From Cynocephalus volans (lineage: Eukaryota; Chordata; Mammalia; Dermoptera; Cynocephalidae), in NCBI RefSeq assembly GCF_027409185.1, contig NC_084463.1, forward strand, positions 158,201,869 to 158,265,868: a stretch of 64,000 nt of DNA. The letters run 5' to 3'. Positions 19,951-32,221 of the stretch are shown piece after piece; positions within the stretch are counted from its first letter, which is position 1; each line of letters begins with the position of its first letter. The position numbers were made by a program, and so were the translations under genes. Under the pieces are notes generated by a model that searched no databases, was not told the origin of the DNA, and saw nothing but the letters and a program-made list of their open reading frames with translations.

Positions 19951-20127
19951 TCTTTTTTTTTTTTTTTTTTTTAAAAGATGACCGGTAAGGGGATCTTAAC
20001 CCTTGACTTGGTGTTGTCAGCACCACACTCAGCCAGTGAGCGAACCGGCCATCCGTATATGGGATCCGAACCCGTGGCCTTGGTGTTATCAGCACCGCAC
20101 TCTCCCGAGTGAGCCATGGGCCGGCCC
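19951..20127 (-). mobile_element. CYN-type SINE, dimer
   Basis: A reverse dimer flanked by AGAAATGGCTGATTCT. Confidence 0.95.
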
Positions 20128-20361
20128 AGAAATGGCTGATTCTAAGGCTGGGGTCTTAACAGTTATACAAGATGATCCTGGAGTATTTTGTAATCCCAGG
20201 AAGTAAAGAAGTAATTTAAAAAAGTGGGGGGGGGGGTGTATCAAAAGGAAGAGGAGCCAACCTGAAAGAGCTCACAATACCTAAAGCAGAACAATTTGAG
20301 CAACAAAACAAATAATATAGTATTGGATTCTAACCCAATATTTATGGTATACAATAAATAT

Positions 20362-20478
20362 TCTTTTTTCTTTTTTTGGGCCGGAGGTGGGAGAGGTGGC
20401 CAGAACGGGGATCCGAACCTTTGACCTTTCTGTTATAACACCATGCACTCCAACCAACTGAGCTAACCAGCTAGCCCC
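20362..20478 (-). mobile_element. CYN-type SINE, monomer
   Basis: A reverse monomer (GGTGGCCAGAACGGGGATCC to AACCAGCTAGCCCC on the plus strand). Confidence 0.85.
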
Positions 20479-20919
20479 AATGAATGGGTAAATAAATTGA
20501 GAAGAGACAAAAATCCCATACAGAAAAATTCCACATAATTTATGTAGATACTTTCCTCTGAGGGAGGCAGAGCTTAACTCTACACTTCTTGAGTGTGGGC
20601 TGTGCTTAGTGACTCTCTTCCAAAGAGTGTGATGACAGAGTTTTAGGGGGGATGGGGAATGGGGAAAATGAGGATGCCCACCCATACTGTATGACCATGA
20701 GTGCAGAAGCAGCTGGTGTTGGAGAGCCTCAGTGATCATTTTAAGGTCTCTTATTGCTGCTTAGTCTTTTTGATGAGGTCAAATATTCTGTCTCTGATCA
20801 GTTGAATGGCTGATATAATCAATCCAAGGTAATATGTTAAAAGTACTTCTACATCTCCCCCATAAATTCATTATTTCTCTGGTGTTTATATTTTGTACTT
20901 TATTTATTTATTCATTTTG

Positions 20920-21006
20920 GCCGTTGGTTGGTAAGGGGATCTGAACCCCTGACCCTGGTTTTATAAAACCATGCTCTAACCAACTGAGCTAACCTTGGCC
21001 AGCCCC
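20920..21006 (-). mobile_element. CYN-type SINE, monomer
   Basis: A reverse monomer (TTGGTTGGTAAGGGGATCTG to AACCTTGGCCAGCCCC on the plus strand). Confidence 0.85.
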
Positions 21007-21052
21007 CCATGAACTTTTTGAAGCACTCCAGTATTAAGTTTTATATTTATCA

Positions 21053-21477
21053 GTGTGAAAAATGCCCTCACCTGTCCAAAGCCAAAGGATGGACATGGAG
21101 ACATGAAGTACAGTGAAGCAGGACTTTAATGGTAGTCTTGCAAGATCGGGTGTCTGAAGGGCAGGCACGCCAGAAATGGTTACATCAAGCAATTTATTCC
21201 CTAGTGTGCAAGTCCCTCCCCCCACTTCCTCATTGGCTGAGTACTATGGAGTACACAATCTTCCCCAACAATGCCTAAGATTAATTACCCTCTTGCAAGG
21301 AATTCCTTTGTCTGGGGGCTCAGGACAAGCCAACGAAAAAGGCCCGCTAAAGCCCTGTGAAGGAAGAAACACCAGGGAATTAAGGGAAAAAAGGAGCTAG
21401 CACCTAATTACCAACTCAATAAAACACCCTCAGATAAATCATTTCTGAAAATGAATCACTTAGATTATTTTCTTACA
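21053..21477 (-). repeat. Solo LTR (ERV), same family as 39285-39781
   Basis: On the minus strand it begins TGTAAGAAAATAATC and ends GGCATTTTTCACA. Shared blocks with 39285-39781 include GATTCATTTTC, GGAATTCCTTGCAAG, CTCAGCCAATGAGGAAGTGG (with CCAAT) and GGGAATAAATTGC (polyA signal). No internal retroviral sequence is attached. Confidence 0.8.
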
Positions 21478-21695
21478 ATCAACACACATTATAGCATCTG
21501 AAGATCTCTAGCCACCTCAGATCTCTTTCTCTAGTCTTTTCTCTACAGTCTTTTGTTTTCCTTTCCTCCATCTTCTAGATTTATTACTTTGTTTTCTTTT
21601 GGTTGAACAATTACAAGCCTTGGCTTGTTTTCCTGCACAAACAGCTTCATCTTGATACAGTGTTGTTGAAATTCCTTTTCATTTTTTTCCCCCTA

Positions 21696-21850
21696 TATAA
21701 AGATGACCGGTAAGGGGATCTTACTTGACTTGGTGTTGTCAGCACCATGCTCTGCCAGGTGAGCGAATCGGCCATCCCTATATAGGGATCTGAACCCGCA
21801 GCCTTGGTGTTATCAGCACCACACTCTCCCAAGTGAGCCACGGGCTGGCC
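21696..21850 (-). mobile_element. CYN-type SINE, dimer
   Basis: A reverse dimer flanked by TTCCTTTTCATTTTT. Confidence 0.95.
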
Positions 21851-22089
21851 CTTCCTTTTCATTTTTATCTCTTTATCTTCACATGTTACTTTTCTTGAGT
21901 TGTTTTAAGAAGCAGAATATTTGGGTTTGATTGATACAGTTTATCCACTCATTTACTAAACACTTATGAAGTATATGTTATCTATGAGCAGGGAGGTTCA
22001 TTGACGAATAGCACAAGACCCTGCCACTTTTCTTCAAGGGCAAACAGACATCCAGACAAGGAAATAAAATAAAGAAATGGGACATGAGA

Positions 22090-22340
22090 TGATGCACAGT
22101 GGAGGGAAAGTAATTCTGCCTGGGGAGTCGAGAAAAGCTGTCACTTGAGCTTGGTCTTGAATGAATAGGAGTTTATAAGGTAGAACAGCAGAAAAGGAAG
22201 GGCAAACAGCAGAGGAATGGCATGTACAAGATGCAGGGGCCCAAAAAAGCCTGCTGTGTTGTGAGAATAGCAGGTGTTTGAAGGCTGATGTGGCTGAAGG
22301 GTAGAGCCTGTGGAAAATGTGGTGGGTGATAACACTGGGG
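22090..22340 (-). mobile_element. L2 LINE fragment
   Basis: The complement of L2 3' sequence (GAATGAATAGGAGTTTATAAGG, GGCATGTACAAGATGCAGG, GATGTGGCTGAAGGG). Confidence 0.6.
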
Positions 22341-22364
22341 AGGTAAAAAAAAAAAAAAAGTTAG

Positions 22365-22472
22365 GGCTGGCTGGTTAGCTCACTTGGTTAGAGTTCAGTC
22401 TTATAACACCGAGGTCATGGGTTTGGATTGCTGTACCTATCAGCTGCCTGCACCCCTCCCCCCCAAAAAAAG
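22365..22472 (+). mobile_element. CYN-type SINE, monomer
   Basis: GGGCTGGCTGGTTAGCTCAC start and CCCCAAAAAAAG tail. Confidence 0.9.
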
Positions 22473-22479
22473 ATTGGGG

Positions 22480-23869
22480 TGGTAAATGGTTAGCTTCTTT
22501 ATGGCATGCAGAAGGAATTGGCTTCAGCCATCTGGAGCCATGGGGTGCTATGAGGAGATACTATGTTTCTAGGGGGTATTATGTTGAACCATCTCAAGGA
22601 GAGTTTCTGACCTCACATTTCTCAACCTGGAGCTTTCATGCTGGGGATAAAGTTCCTGGCTGGCACTTCTTATCTGGCATGCCCAGGGTACCTTGGACCT
22701 ATTATCATCTTTGAGCACTGGTATGAACCCCAATCTCTGCCTACTTGTCTGCCTCCTCCTAAGAGATGGTTCTAGCTTTCTTAGGGTGGGGATGTGGATA
22801 GGTGCAAAAGAAGAATGGCAGAGGATGAGTCTTTTCACACCCCCTTTTGCTAGCTATTACTTCAGATCTTGGCTTCTGTTTTCTACCAAATACACAGCAA
22901 TCCTGGCTTCCAGCCTAAGTGGGAAAGGGAGAAAGAACCTATTTCCTTCAGCTCCTCTCTGAAAATAACCCAGCTGGAACAAGAAGTTCCTGAGAGTGTT
23001 GGCACCTCATAGTGTTGATGTCTGGTAGTCCCTGCTGTGAACTTGTCTCTGCCCCACTTATTCTTTATCCAAGGACTTCCGTGGAGGGAGGTCTTCAAAG
23101 CCTCTGCAGTGTCAGCTGCCTCCAAAGCCTAGCATAGTGAAGTGATGGGGCACCCTGGCACCTGGAGGAATTTGGGATAATCTGTGGGGGGCCATGCAAG
23201 GTGGGGAAGGGTCTGTTCTAGGAAAAAGGTGGATGCCTGAGGCCCAGCTCTGGAATGTTTGCTGCAGCCCCAGTCTCTTCTGGATGTCTGATTCCTAGCT
23301 GCTCAACATCCTGGCGCCAGCAACTGGGGGTGGGGTAGGGTAAGGAGGGTGCCATCCTCAACTCTCCTGTCCAAACATTCGTCTTAAAACATCATAGAGA
23401 AGACTGGATTAGAGTTAATTAAATAAAGTTAATGAAGCAAAGTGTGCAGTAGTGGGTGCTCAATAAATAGTTGCTGCATGAGGAATTAATTGAAAGAAAG
23501 AAACTCAAGATAAGTCTTGAAAGAGTGCGAGTAAGCCGTGCGCGTAAGGGGAGGTCTAAATGCCAAGTCCTAGAGAGACAAAGCCTGGTGGCGGAAAAGG
23601 CAGAAACTGGGTCTGGGTGGCTTTGAGAGTCAAGTGGCCGCGAAGTTGGGAAGGTGGCTTGAGCCGTGGGCCAGGGGCAAATGGAGGACTGTGTCCCGGG
23701 TAGTCACCAGCCTGCGGGGTGGGCGAAGAAGGGTCTCAGTCTTGCCTTTTGGGGACGTTGGAGGCTGAAGTCCAGACAAAGGGCCTCGGATGGGGGCGGG
23801 ACAAAGTACAGACTTGTCCACCTAAAGGTGGCTCTGTGTTAGCCATCCCGCCCCCAGCGTCCTGCTCGA
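22480..23869. other. Intron 1 of SLC3A2, no gene or clear repeat
   Basis: I see no conserved reading frame, RNA or young repeat here. GC content rises towards the main promoter after about 23500. Confidence 0.6.
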
Positions 23870-24172
23870 AGGACCCTTAGGGGTAGACAGGTTCGAGACG
23901 AGAAATCAGACCGTGCACGGGTTGGAGGCGTGTTGCGATTATTTCCCTGCACCGCCCACGCCAGCGGTCCCAGAAACAGCAATCCCCGAGGTTCCACTTT
24001 AAGGGGCGGGCCGGAGCGGGCCGGGGCGGGGCTCCGCGGCCACTACCCAGAGGCTGCGCCGCGCTCGCAGCAAAGGCAGTAACGGAAGCTGCGCGCGGAG
24101 TCTCAGGAGCGGGCAGGGGCCGAGCCACCCCCTCACCAGAGGCTGCGTCTTGTCGCTGATTCTGCAGTCACC
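23870..24172 (+). promoter_or_regulatory. SLC3A2: Main SLC3A2 promoter and 5' UTR, CpG island
   Basis: CpG-rich DNA with clustered GC boxes (GGGGCGGG at about 24003 and 24025) and no TATA box lies just before the main start ATG at 24173. The CpG island continues through exon 2 to about 24600. An acceptor TCTGCAG at 24161-24167 inside this region lets the distal exon splice to the same coding exon, so the island serves both as promoter and as splice target. Confidence 0.85.
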
Positions 24173-27100
24173 ATGATCCAGGACACCGAGGTCGACATGA
24201 AGGAGGTGGAGCTGAACGAGCTAGAACCCGAGAAGCAGCCGATGAACGCGGCGTCGGGGGCGGCTTTGGTGGTGGCGGCCGGCGCCGAGAAGAACGGTCT
24301 GGTGAAGATCAAGGTGGCCGAGGACGAGGCGGAGGCGGAGGCCGCGGCCAAATTCACGGGCCTGTCCAAGGAGGAGCTGCTGAAGGTGGCGGGCAGCCCC
24401 GGCTGGGTGCGCACCCGCTGGGCCCTGCTGCTGCTCTTCTGGCTCGGCTGGCTCGGCATGCTGGCCGGCGCCGTGGTCATCATCGTGCGGGCGCCGCGCT
24501 GTCGCGAGCTGCCAGTACAGAGGTGGTGGCACAAGGGCGCCCTCTACCGCATCGGCGACCTGCAGGCCTTCCAGGGCCGCGACGCCCGCGGCCTGGCTGG
24601 TAAGTACGGCGCACACCCTCCCCGCGCCCCTGCGTTAATCCGGTCCCCTGCACCGACCCCCACCCGAAGGTTCTCCACCCCACTTGGAGTGACCGCTCCT
24701 GGGCACACAGTCCCTTCCTCCTTTCTTTGAAGAAACCCGACCCGCCCCCGACTCTCTCACGAGGGTGGCTGACTCAGCATCCTCCCTACCCCCGCGGCGC
24801 CAGGAGCCAGTTGCAACCGGTTTCTGAAGTAACGTGCAAGGCTCCTTACGTCAGCCTCACAACCTCCTCACCCACCTAGGGCCGGGGAGAGGGGGAAAAT
24901 AGGGAGGTCAGGGGCCTCTTACCTGTTAATCCAGCCCCTCCATTTCAGGTCTGAAGGGGCATCTGGATTACCTGAGCACTCTGAAGGTGAAGGGCCTTGT
25001 GCTGGGCCCAATTCACCAGAACCAGAAGGATGATGTCGCCAGGACCAACTTGATACAGATCGACCCCACTCTTGGTTCCAAAGAGGATTTTGACAGTCTC
25101 CTGCAGTCTGCCAAGAAAAAGAGTGGGTGTCTTGGGGTTCCCCAGGAAGCAGCTATAAAGGGTTTGGTCTGACCAGAGGAAAAGCAGGATAGGATTTTTG
25201 TCTGGTTTACTCCTAACCGACTCAGAGTTTGTCTGGTTTGCTCCTAACTGGTACAGGGGATGTTTGTCAGGCTTCCGCCTAAAATGGATTTGTCAAGTGG
25301 TTCAGGGGCTTTCTACTTGGCTGTGCAATCCTGAGCAGGTCATTTAACTTTTGGGCTTTAGTGTCCTTATTTGCAAAGTGTAGGCTTTTACTAAATCAGT
25401 GGTTTTTAAACTTAAAAAACAGTGGATCCTTTTGGAAAACAATGCCAAAAATGTCTTACAACTCAGTATAGAAACCTGTTTAATTTTTTTTATTTTTAAT
25501 TTTTTACTTTTTTTTTAGAAACCTGTTTAAAAGGGTTCACTTTGGGGGCGGGGAGCCCAGGGCCCCACAACTTGGCCTTCTTTACTATACTATCTTGGCC
25601 TTGCAAGATCTTAAGTTCCCTCCTTGCTCACGTCTCTTTCAGTGGAATGAGTTTGCCAGGGTTCAAATCCAAGCTTTTGCACCAAGTAATACATGGGAAA
25701 TGCTTAACATTTGTTGAAATGCTTGACAATGTTTGTGATTTCCTCAGTTTCCTCTTACCCCAAAGTCTTTCTCACAATTGCCTCTAATCTGCTGTTTAAG
25801 GCATCCAAGTCGTTTTGGACCTTACTCCCAACTACCGGGGTCAGAACTCATGGTTCCACTCCACTCAGGTTGACACTGTGGCCACCAAGATGAAGGTGAG
25901 TGTGTGGGAGCTGATGGCAGGTGGGAGCCAGATGCTGGGGTTGTTGGTCCTTTCACAGCAAGTCCTGTAAATCTAGCCTGGCTCAAGCCCTGCAAACCTA
26001 ACCTAGCCTCCCCGAAAGGAGGAACACATCCCACAGCCAGAAGGATAGGCCAGTAGCACACCCCTGTTTTTTCTTGTTCCTTTTCTAACCACTCATTTTT
26101 CTTGTTTCCTGGACTCTGAGGATAGGACAGTGCCAGGAAGGGAATTTCTCAGGTGTCAGTCTGGAAGTTTGATTTTTCTTCCTTGTGAGAGAGGAAGGAA
26201 GCCCTTTCTTTATGGGAATCCTGTCCTGACTGATTTCTCAGTTCTTGTTTGATATGTTTGGAGTGGAGCCCAGTCTGAAATTGTAAGCATGGGGATCTTC
26301 CTATGTGTCTGGGACTAGGCCAAGTATTTTATAGGTGTTTTCTAGTTCTTTGTATAACCATACAAGGTATCCATTATTGTCCCTAATCTGTAAATAAGGA
26401 AGTTAAGGTTCAGAGGGGCTTCAAGTGCCCAAGATTTGAAGTCCCAAGTAGTCTTACTCCTCTAATGTGCCGTCTCTGAAGGTATAGGCTCAAACTCTAT
26501 ACCTAGCAGGCTGGGAGTAGGGCGTTAAATGTCACTCCAGCTCCTGATGCCTGGCTTCTAGGAAACTGACCAGTTCAGAATGGGTAAAACAAAAATGGAG
26601 GCAGATCCTGACAATTTGCTGGCAGCTGTGATTCTGAAGTAGAATTCTGGACTCTCAGCATTTGGGTTGGACCCCTGGGATTATCCAGTTCAGTTCTTGC
26701 CAATTACGAGGAGATCCTTTAAAAGTTACTGATAAGAGAATGTTTTCAGATGGTATGGTATGAGGGGTAGTAGCCTCAGGTGAAAATGGAGACCAGAGGA
26801 GAGAGCACATGGAACAGAGAAAGAGAAGAAAAGGGGTTGTGGGGGTGCGGTTCCATGTTATGTGCCAGATGAATGCCAGGGCTTCTGGCCTGGGCCTGTT
26901 CTGCAGAGCTGGCCTCTTTTCAAATCTTTGTCTACACTGCCCTGGAGCTGTGCTTTGAATTTCAGTCTTTCATCCTCGGCCTTGCTCTGACCAGTTCTTG
27001 TACTCACACCCTCCCCAGGGCTCAGGAAACTAGGAGAGGAGCAATATACTTGCCTTGACAGGCATTTTAGGTCCTGTCTCTGCTGCTCACTGATTATGAC

Positions 27101-30100
27101 CTTGGACATGTCTCCTTGCTTCTCTTAGTCTGTTTCTCATCTCTAAAATAGATACACTTGTATTAGCATTCCAAGTGCCAAGTGTTAAATGAAGTTATGT
27201 TTACGGACACACTTTTTCTCTTGGGCCTTTTCCATAGTTGTCAAAGGTGAAGCTTTGTGATTTGCCAGGAGCGGTAATAGAGAAGTAAAATGCCATAGCA
27301 CTAAGAGAATCAATGGGAAGTTAGAGCTGGAGAGGAGCTAAGCCTTTGTAATAGAGGTGGGAAAGTGACAACCAGGCAAGGCAAGTGACATGGGGAAGTG
27401 CATGGTGGGCGAGGTTTAGTGTGGGCTGGAATTTTCTGATCCTTTTCCCCTGAGCATTGATATCTTTCCCTCCGTTCTTTTACCCACTGTAGGATGCTCT
27501 GAGTTTTTGGCTGCAGGCTGGAGTGGATGGGTTCCAGGTTCGGGATGTGGAGAATCTGACGGTGAGTTCCCTTTCCATGTGAGAGGCAAAGCTTGGGTGA
27601 GAATAGAGGGACTCAGCCAGGGACTGGAAATGTTCCCTCTTTTTTTTTTTTTTTTCTTCTCTCAAATTCTTGGAACCTATAGACAATGACGTTCCCTCTT
27701 TTTTGATTCTGCTTTTTACCTTCTAGGATACAGTCTCATTTTTGGCTGAGTGGCAGAATATCACCAAGAGCTTCAGTGAACATAAGTGGGTGTCAGAACC
27801 CCCTACCCTGACTCAACTCCATTGGCCTTAATAAAGTGGGGAGGGTGGGGGGTGTTCTTAGTCCACAGAACTTTCTTCACCTCCATTCTTCCTTTCTTGT
27901 ACCAACCTTGACTCCTATTCTGCCCTGTGCAGGCTCTTGATTGCAGGGACTAACTCCTCCAACCTTCAGCAGATCCTGAGTCTACTTGAATCCACCAAGG
28001 ACCTGCTATTGACTAGCTCATACCTGTCAAACACCAGTTTCATTGGGGAGCATACAAAATTACTAGTCACCCAGTATTTGAATGCCACTGACAGTCACTG
28101 GTGCAGCTGGAGTGTGAGTACCTTGCTGGTGGGAGCAGGGGCAGGGAGCCTTTTGGAGAAAAGGGTTGTTGGGAGATGGAGGCAAAGGTGGGCTATGGGG
28201 CTTAGCAGTGTGTCTGTCCCTGCAGTTGTCTCAGGCGGGCCTCCTGACTTCCTTCGTGCCAACTCAACTCCTCCGACTCTACCAGATGCTGTTTTTCACC
28301 CTGCCGGGTACCCCAGTTTTCAGTTATGGGGATGAGATTGGCCTGAAAGCAGCTTCCCTTCCTGGACAGGTACTGCTTGCTATCTGCCTAGCACAGTGGG
28401 GGAGACTGTGTTCATCCATCATATCATGATGGTTCGTTGGATGGTGGCAGACAGACATGAGCCTTGGGGTGAAACTCTGTATAACTCCTAGTTAGTCACT
28501 TAGTCAGTAGCTGGGTGGCCTTGGGCAAGTTATTTTACCCCTGTGAATCTTGGTCATCTCTTCTGTGATACTGCGTTTTTTAAAGGGTGGTTAGGCTTGT
28601 GTGTGTGTGTGTGTGTGTTTTTCGTCCCAATATAATAAATATCCCTTGACTTGGTGTTGTCAGCACCACGCTCTCCCAAGTGAGCCATGGGCCCACCCTT
28701 AAATGTGGGTATATTTTTAATGGCAATGCCTGCTACCTGGTAGATGTTCAATGTGATAGGCACCACTCGTTCATTCATTGGACAGGAGGTACTCTGTGCC
28801 AGGCTCTGTGCACTGCAGGAGCTCATGGTTTAGTGAGGGAGCCAGATGAATAAGCAGAGAAGAACATGGCAGTTAGCCCTGTGACAGGGGTACTGCCATG
28901 ACGGCATTCATTAGCTTTAGCCACAGGGTTGGGGTTGATGCCCAAACTGATATTTATAGAACAGTCATTCATTTGTTTATAGATTTAACTAATTAGTTAA
29001 TTGATTGATTATTGTTTGGGCAGCTGGCCAGTGTGGGGATTCGAACCCTTGACCTTGGTATTACCAGCACCATGTTTGTAGATTTTTATTGAATAACTCC
29101 TGTGTTCTACACAACAAGGATATAGCAGTGTACAAAAGAGTTGGAGGTGGTCAAATTAGATATCAAGGGTACCTCAATTTTGTGGAAAAAAAGAGTTAAA
29201 AGATAATGCAGGACTGGCTGGTTAGCTCAGCTTTTTAGAGCATGGTGTTTTAACACCAAGGTCAAGGGTTCAGATCGCCTTGACTGTCTACTGGCCAGCC
29301 ACCAAGAAAAAAAAAAAAAAAAGATAATGCGAATCTTTCCATGAACTTTTGAAGACCCCGTGTATAATAAAGATGTCAGGTGCTGGTAAGTGCTATGCAA
29401 AAAAAAGCGGGGTAAGGGGCCTAGAGAATAGGGGATGGAGATATATTTTGTATAGATTGGCCACAGAAGACACAGTGAGATAACAGAGCGGAGACCTGAG
29501 GGAAGTGCGAGCTAGCTCGTAGCTGTCTGGGAGCCTTCTAGGCTATGGGAACGGTAGGTGTGCAGGGACCTTGAGGTAGGAGCCTGCCTAGCTTGTCCAG
29601 TATTAGTTAGCCAGGCACGGGTGGGGTAGGCTGTGCATCCGTGAGGGTGGGACTGGGAGGAGGGATGAGGGAGAGTGGGCCCAGTCCTTTTTCAAGTCCT
29701 ATTTTCTCTGCTCTTCAGCCTGAAGAGGCCCCGATCATGCTGTGGGATGAATTCATCTTCTCCAACACCTCGGGGCTCATAAGTGCCAACATGACTGTGA
29801 AGGTAAGGGTTTTAGGTGGGCAGGACCTGCTTGGCAGCAGAGGGTGGGCAGGTGGCTTGTAGAAGTCCATTCCCAGGGGACCGCCTCACCTTCGCCTGCT
29901 GTGTCTTCATCTTTCTCAGGGCCAGAGTGGAGACCCTGGCTCCCTCCTTTCCCTGTTCCGGAGATTGAGTGAACAGCGGGGTAAGGAGCGCTCCCTGCTG
30001 CATGGGGACTTCCATGCTCTCTCCTCCGCACCGGGCCTCTTCTCCTACATCCGCCACTGGGACCAGAATGAGCGTTTCCTGGTAGTGCTCAACTTCAGGG

Positions 30101-30282
30101 ATGTGCGCCTTTCAGCTGGACTGAGGGCCTCCAACCTGCCTGCCAGCGCCAGCCTGCCAGCCAGTGCTGACCTCCTGCTCAGCACCCAGCCAGGCCGTGA
30201 AGAGGGCTCCTCTCTTGAGCTGGAACACCTGAGCCTGGAACCTCATGAGGGGCTGTTGCTCCGCTTCCCCTACGTGGCTTGA
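24173..30282 (+). CDS. SLC3A2: SLC3A2, 4F2hc/CD98 heavy chain (spliced, 9 coding exons from the main start)
   Basis: Coding exons are 24173-24599, 24949-25122, 25801-25895, 27493-27561, 27727-27785, 27933-28113, 28226-28369, 29719-29802 and 29920-30282. All have AG/GT boundaries and the total is 1596 nt (531 residues). The protein is the type II glycoprotein that carries SLC7 exchangers such as LAT1 to the plasma membrane. Visible parts: cytoplasmic tail 1-81, one membrane segment about 83-105, Cys110 (equivalent to human Cys109, which forms the disulfide to the light chain), then an alpha-amylase-like ectodomain (LDLTPNYRG, DGFQVRD, GTPVFSYGDE) that lacks glucosidase activity in the family. 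NXS/T sites include NLT, NIT, NSS, NTS, NAT and NMT. Relative to human as I recall it, exon 4 has one extra residue (WFHST) and the exon 6-7 junction reads HK rather than DR. Confidence 0.97.
28455..28590 (+). repeat. MIR SINE in SLC3A2 intron
   Basis: GTAGCTGGGTGGCCTTGGGCAAGTTATTTTACCCC matches the MIR core. Confidence 0.75.
28640..28699 (-). mobile_element. CYN-type SINE, truncated
   Basis: CCCTTGACTTGGTGTTGTCAGC to GAGCCATGGGCCCACCC on the plus strand. A short GT repeat lies just upstream. Confidence 0.75.
29017..29083 (-). mobile_element. CYN-type SINE, 5'-truncated monomer
   Basis: GGCAGCTGGCCAGTGTGGGGATTCGAACCC then truncated. Confidence 0.75.
29085..29640 (-). mobile_element. L2 LINE remnant in SLC3A2 intron, with nested SINE
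   Basis: The complement of L2 (GGTGCTGGTAAGTGCTATG, GGAGACCTGAGGGAAGTG, CAGGGACCTTGAGGTAGG). Split by the SINE at 29211-29323. Confidence 0.6.
29211..29323 (+). mobile_element. CYN-type SINE, monomer
   Basis: A monomer with poly-A tail flanked by AAAAGATAATGC. Confidence 0.9.
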
Positions 30283-30445
30283 CCAGTACCCACTACCCTT
30301 TCCCTCCCCTCCCCAGGTCCTTTGGCTTTTGGTTTTTCCCTTTTTTCCTTTTTCTTTATTTTTTTAAAACTGTCACAGATTATAGATGAACCTCCAAATA
30401 GGGTGTTTTTTACCTTCAAATAAAAGTCACTCCTGCCTGGTAAGG
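30283..30445 (+). terminator. SLC3A2: SLC3A2 3' UTR and polyadenylation signal
   Basis: AATAAA lies at 30419-30424, about 137 nt after the stop, followed by GT-rich DNA. Cleavage is expected near 30440. Confidence 0.85.
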
Positions 30446-30779
30446 TCTTGTCTTCCCTCTGCCCCTCTGTCACAGCAGAAATTTCTCCCCCACTACCCTC
30501 CAGACCTGCTCCACAGTGATCTTGGCCAGAGAGTTCCATATGTCTGCTCCTGCCCTTTCATTATTCATTCAGGTACCAAAGCGTAGAGAAGAAGGGGCCT
30601 TCCAAGGTCAACAGCAAGGAGGTGTCAGGGCTGGGACCAGCATCCACACTTCCTCGCCCAGGCTGGCCAGGGAGCTCTCAGTAAAGGTCCTCGGTCAAAG
30701 TGTGGGCAGTTTTCCTGTTTTTGCAGACTTGACATTTCGGGGAGAAAGAGTGGGGGTGGGATGGCACTTCTAAAGGATG

Positions 30780-31160
30780 CTAGAGGTCATTCCTTCAACA
30801 AGAGTTTATTGAACACACAGCAGGTTCCCGAATTGTTCTAGGTCTAGGGGTTACAGCAGGGAACAAAGTGCAAAAATCCCTGCCTCCTTGGGGCTTAAAT
30901 TCTCATGGGGAGATGGAAAGGAAATAAGACAAGTTGCAGTGTGGTGGATACAGTGATAGTGTTCAAAGAGGAGAAAGTGAAGCAGGAAAGGTGTTTGCAG
31001 GTAGAGGGGGTTTGAGGTGGGGCTAGAGGAGGCCTCACCAAGGAGTTAACCTCTGAGTAAAAGTCCTAAAATAAGCGAGGGAATTAACCTGGCTGGGTAT
31101 GTGGGGAAGGAGCTTTCTGTGGTAGGTGGGCTGGGGCGGGTGTGCTTGTGAGGAGTGAGG
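30780..31160 (-). mobile_element. L2 LINE remnant
   Basis: The complement of L2 (GGGAACAAAGTGCAAAAATCC, GGAGATGGAAAGGAAATAAG, GGAGGCCTCACCAAGGAG). Confidence 0.6.
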
Positions 31161-31249
31161 AGAGGGAAGGGGGAAGGGGATGGGAGGAGCGGGCAGATGG
31201 TGGTGGCCACAGTAAGGTGGTCACATAGGGTGCCCGGACGTTGGCCCCT

Positions 31250-31930
31250 GCACAGGTGGAGGGCATAGTCCCCACAAAATCGCCCTCACTTAAGACACCA
31301 GCTGCAAGGTCAGGGGTCCCCGTGACCATCCTCAGGCGAGTAGTATGCTGTGATGACTCACGGAACTCGGGAAAGCACTGGGATGAGTTTTATTACAACC
31401 GAAGGACAAGATGCGTAGGGATCCAGATGTGAGGCTTCCAGATGTCCTCTCCCAGTGAAGACCTGGACACAGTACCTCCTCCTGGCCACATAGAACAACC
31501 AAGCAGGGAAGCTCAACTGAGATTTTGGTGCCTAGAGTTTTTCTTGGGGCTGACCTGTAGTCTACAGCCCCTCCCAGAGCTTAGGACTAATACCTTTTAT
31601 TTTTTAACTTTTAAAAAATTTTTATTTAATTTTATTTAAAAGATGACTGGTAAGGGGATCTTAACCCTGGACTTGGTGTTGTCAGCACCACGCTCTCCCA
31701 AGTGAGCTAACCAGCCATCCCTATATAGGGACCTGAACCCACGGCCTTGGTGTTATCGGCACCGCACACTCCCAAGTGAGCCACAGGCCGGCGCTTTTGG
31801 GCTAATAGATTTAATCTTCATTCCCTCCAGAGGTTGCATGTCCCAGAGCTCTCATATATCACATTGTTTGCCCAGTGGCTGAAGTCCCCTAACAAACACA
31901 CTCCTATCAGGCAGGACATTCCAGGTGCCT
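31250..31930. repeat. Old ERVL/MLT2-like LTR remnant, split by a SINE
   Basis: Blocks such as CCAGCTGCAAGGTCAGGGG, ACTCACGGAACTCGGGAAAGC and GAGTTTTATTACAA resemble those in 54590-55240. The family name is uncertain. Confidence 0.45.
31633..31793 (-). mobile_element. CYN-type SINE, dimer
   Basis: A complete reverse dimer. Imperfect flanks GGACTAATACCTTTTA/GGGCTAATAGATTTAA. Confidence 0.9.
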
Positions 31931-32221
31931 AGAGATCACTGTAGCTGAGGGCAAAGGCCAGACCTGGGTAAGTAAATTCACCACACATTAGGGGCTAATA
32001 AGTGGAATGGGAGTTGTTGGAGGGTTTTGAGCGGAGTGACATGGTCTGACTGATTTTAACAAGCCAACCGACTGGCTGGCTAACCTGGAGCAAGGAAGCT
32101 GGTTAGGATGGTTTGCTACTGCAACCTAGAAAATGGTTGACCTTTGAACAACGTGGTTTTGAACTGCATGGGTACACTTACATGTGGGTTTTTTAATTTT
32201 TATTTTTGTTTTATTTATTTA

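Noticed and set aside
24133-24616. Long minus-strand frames over SLC3A2 exon 2
   Set aside because: They are antisense shadows of the GC-rich coding exon.
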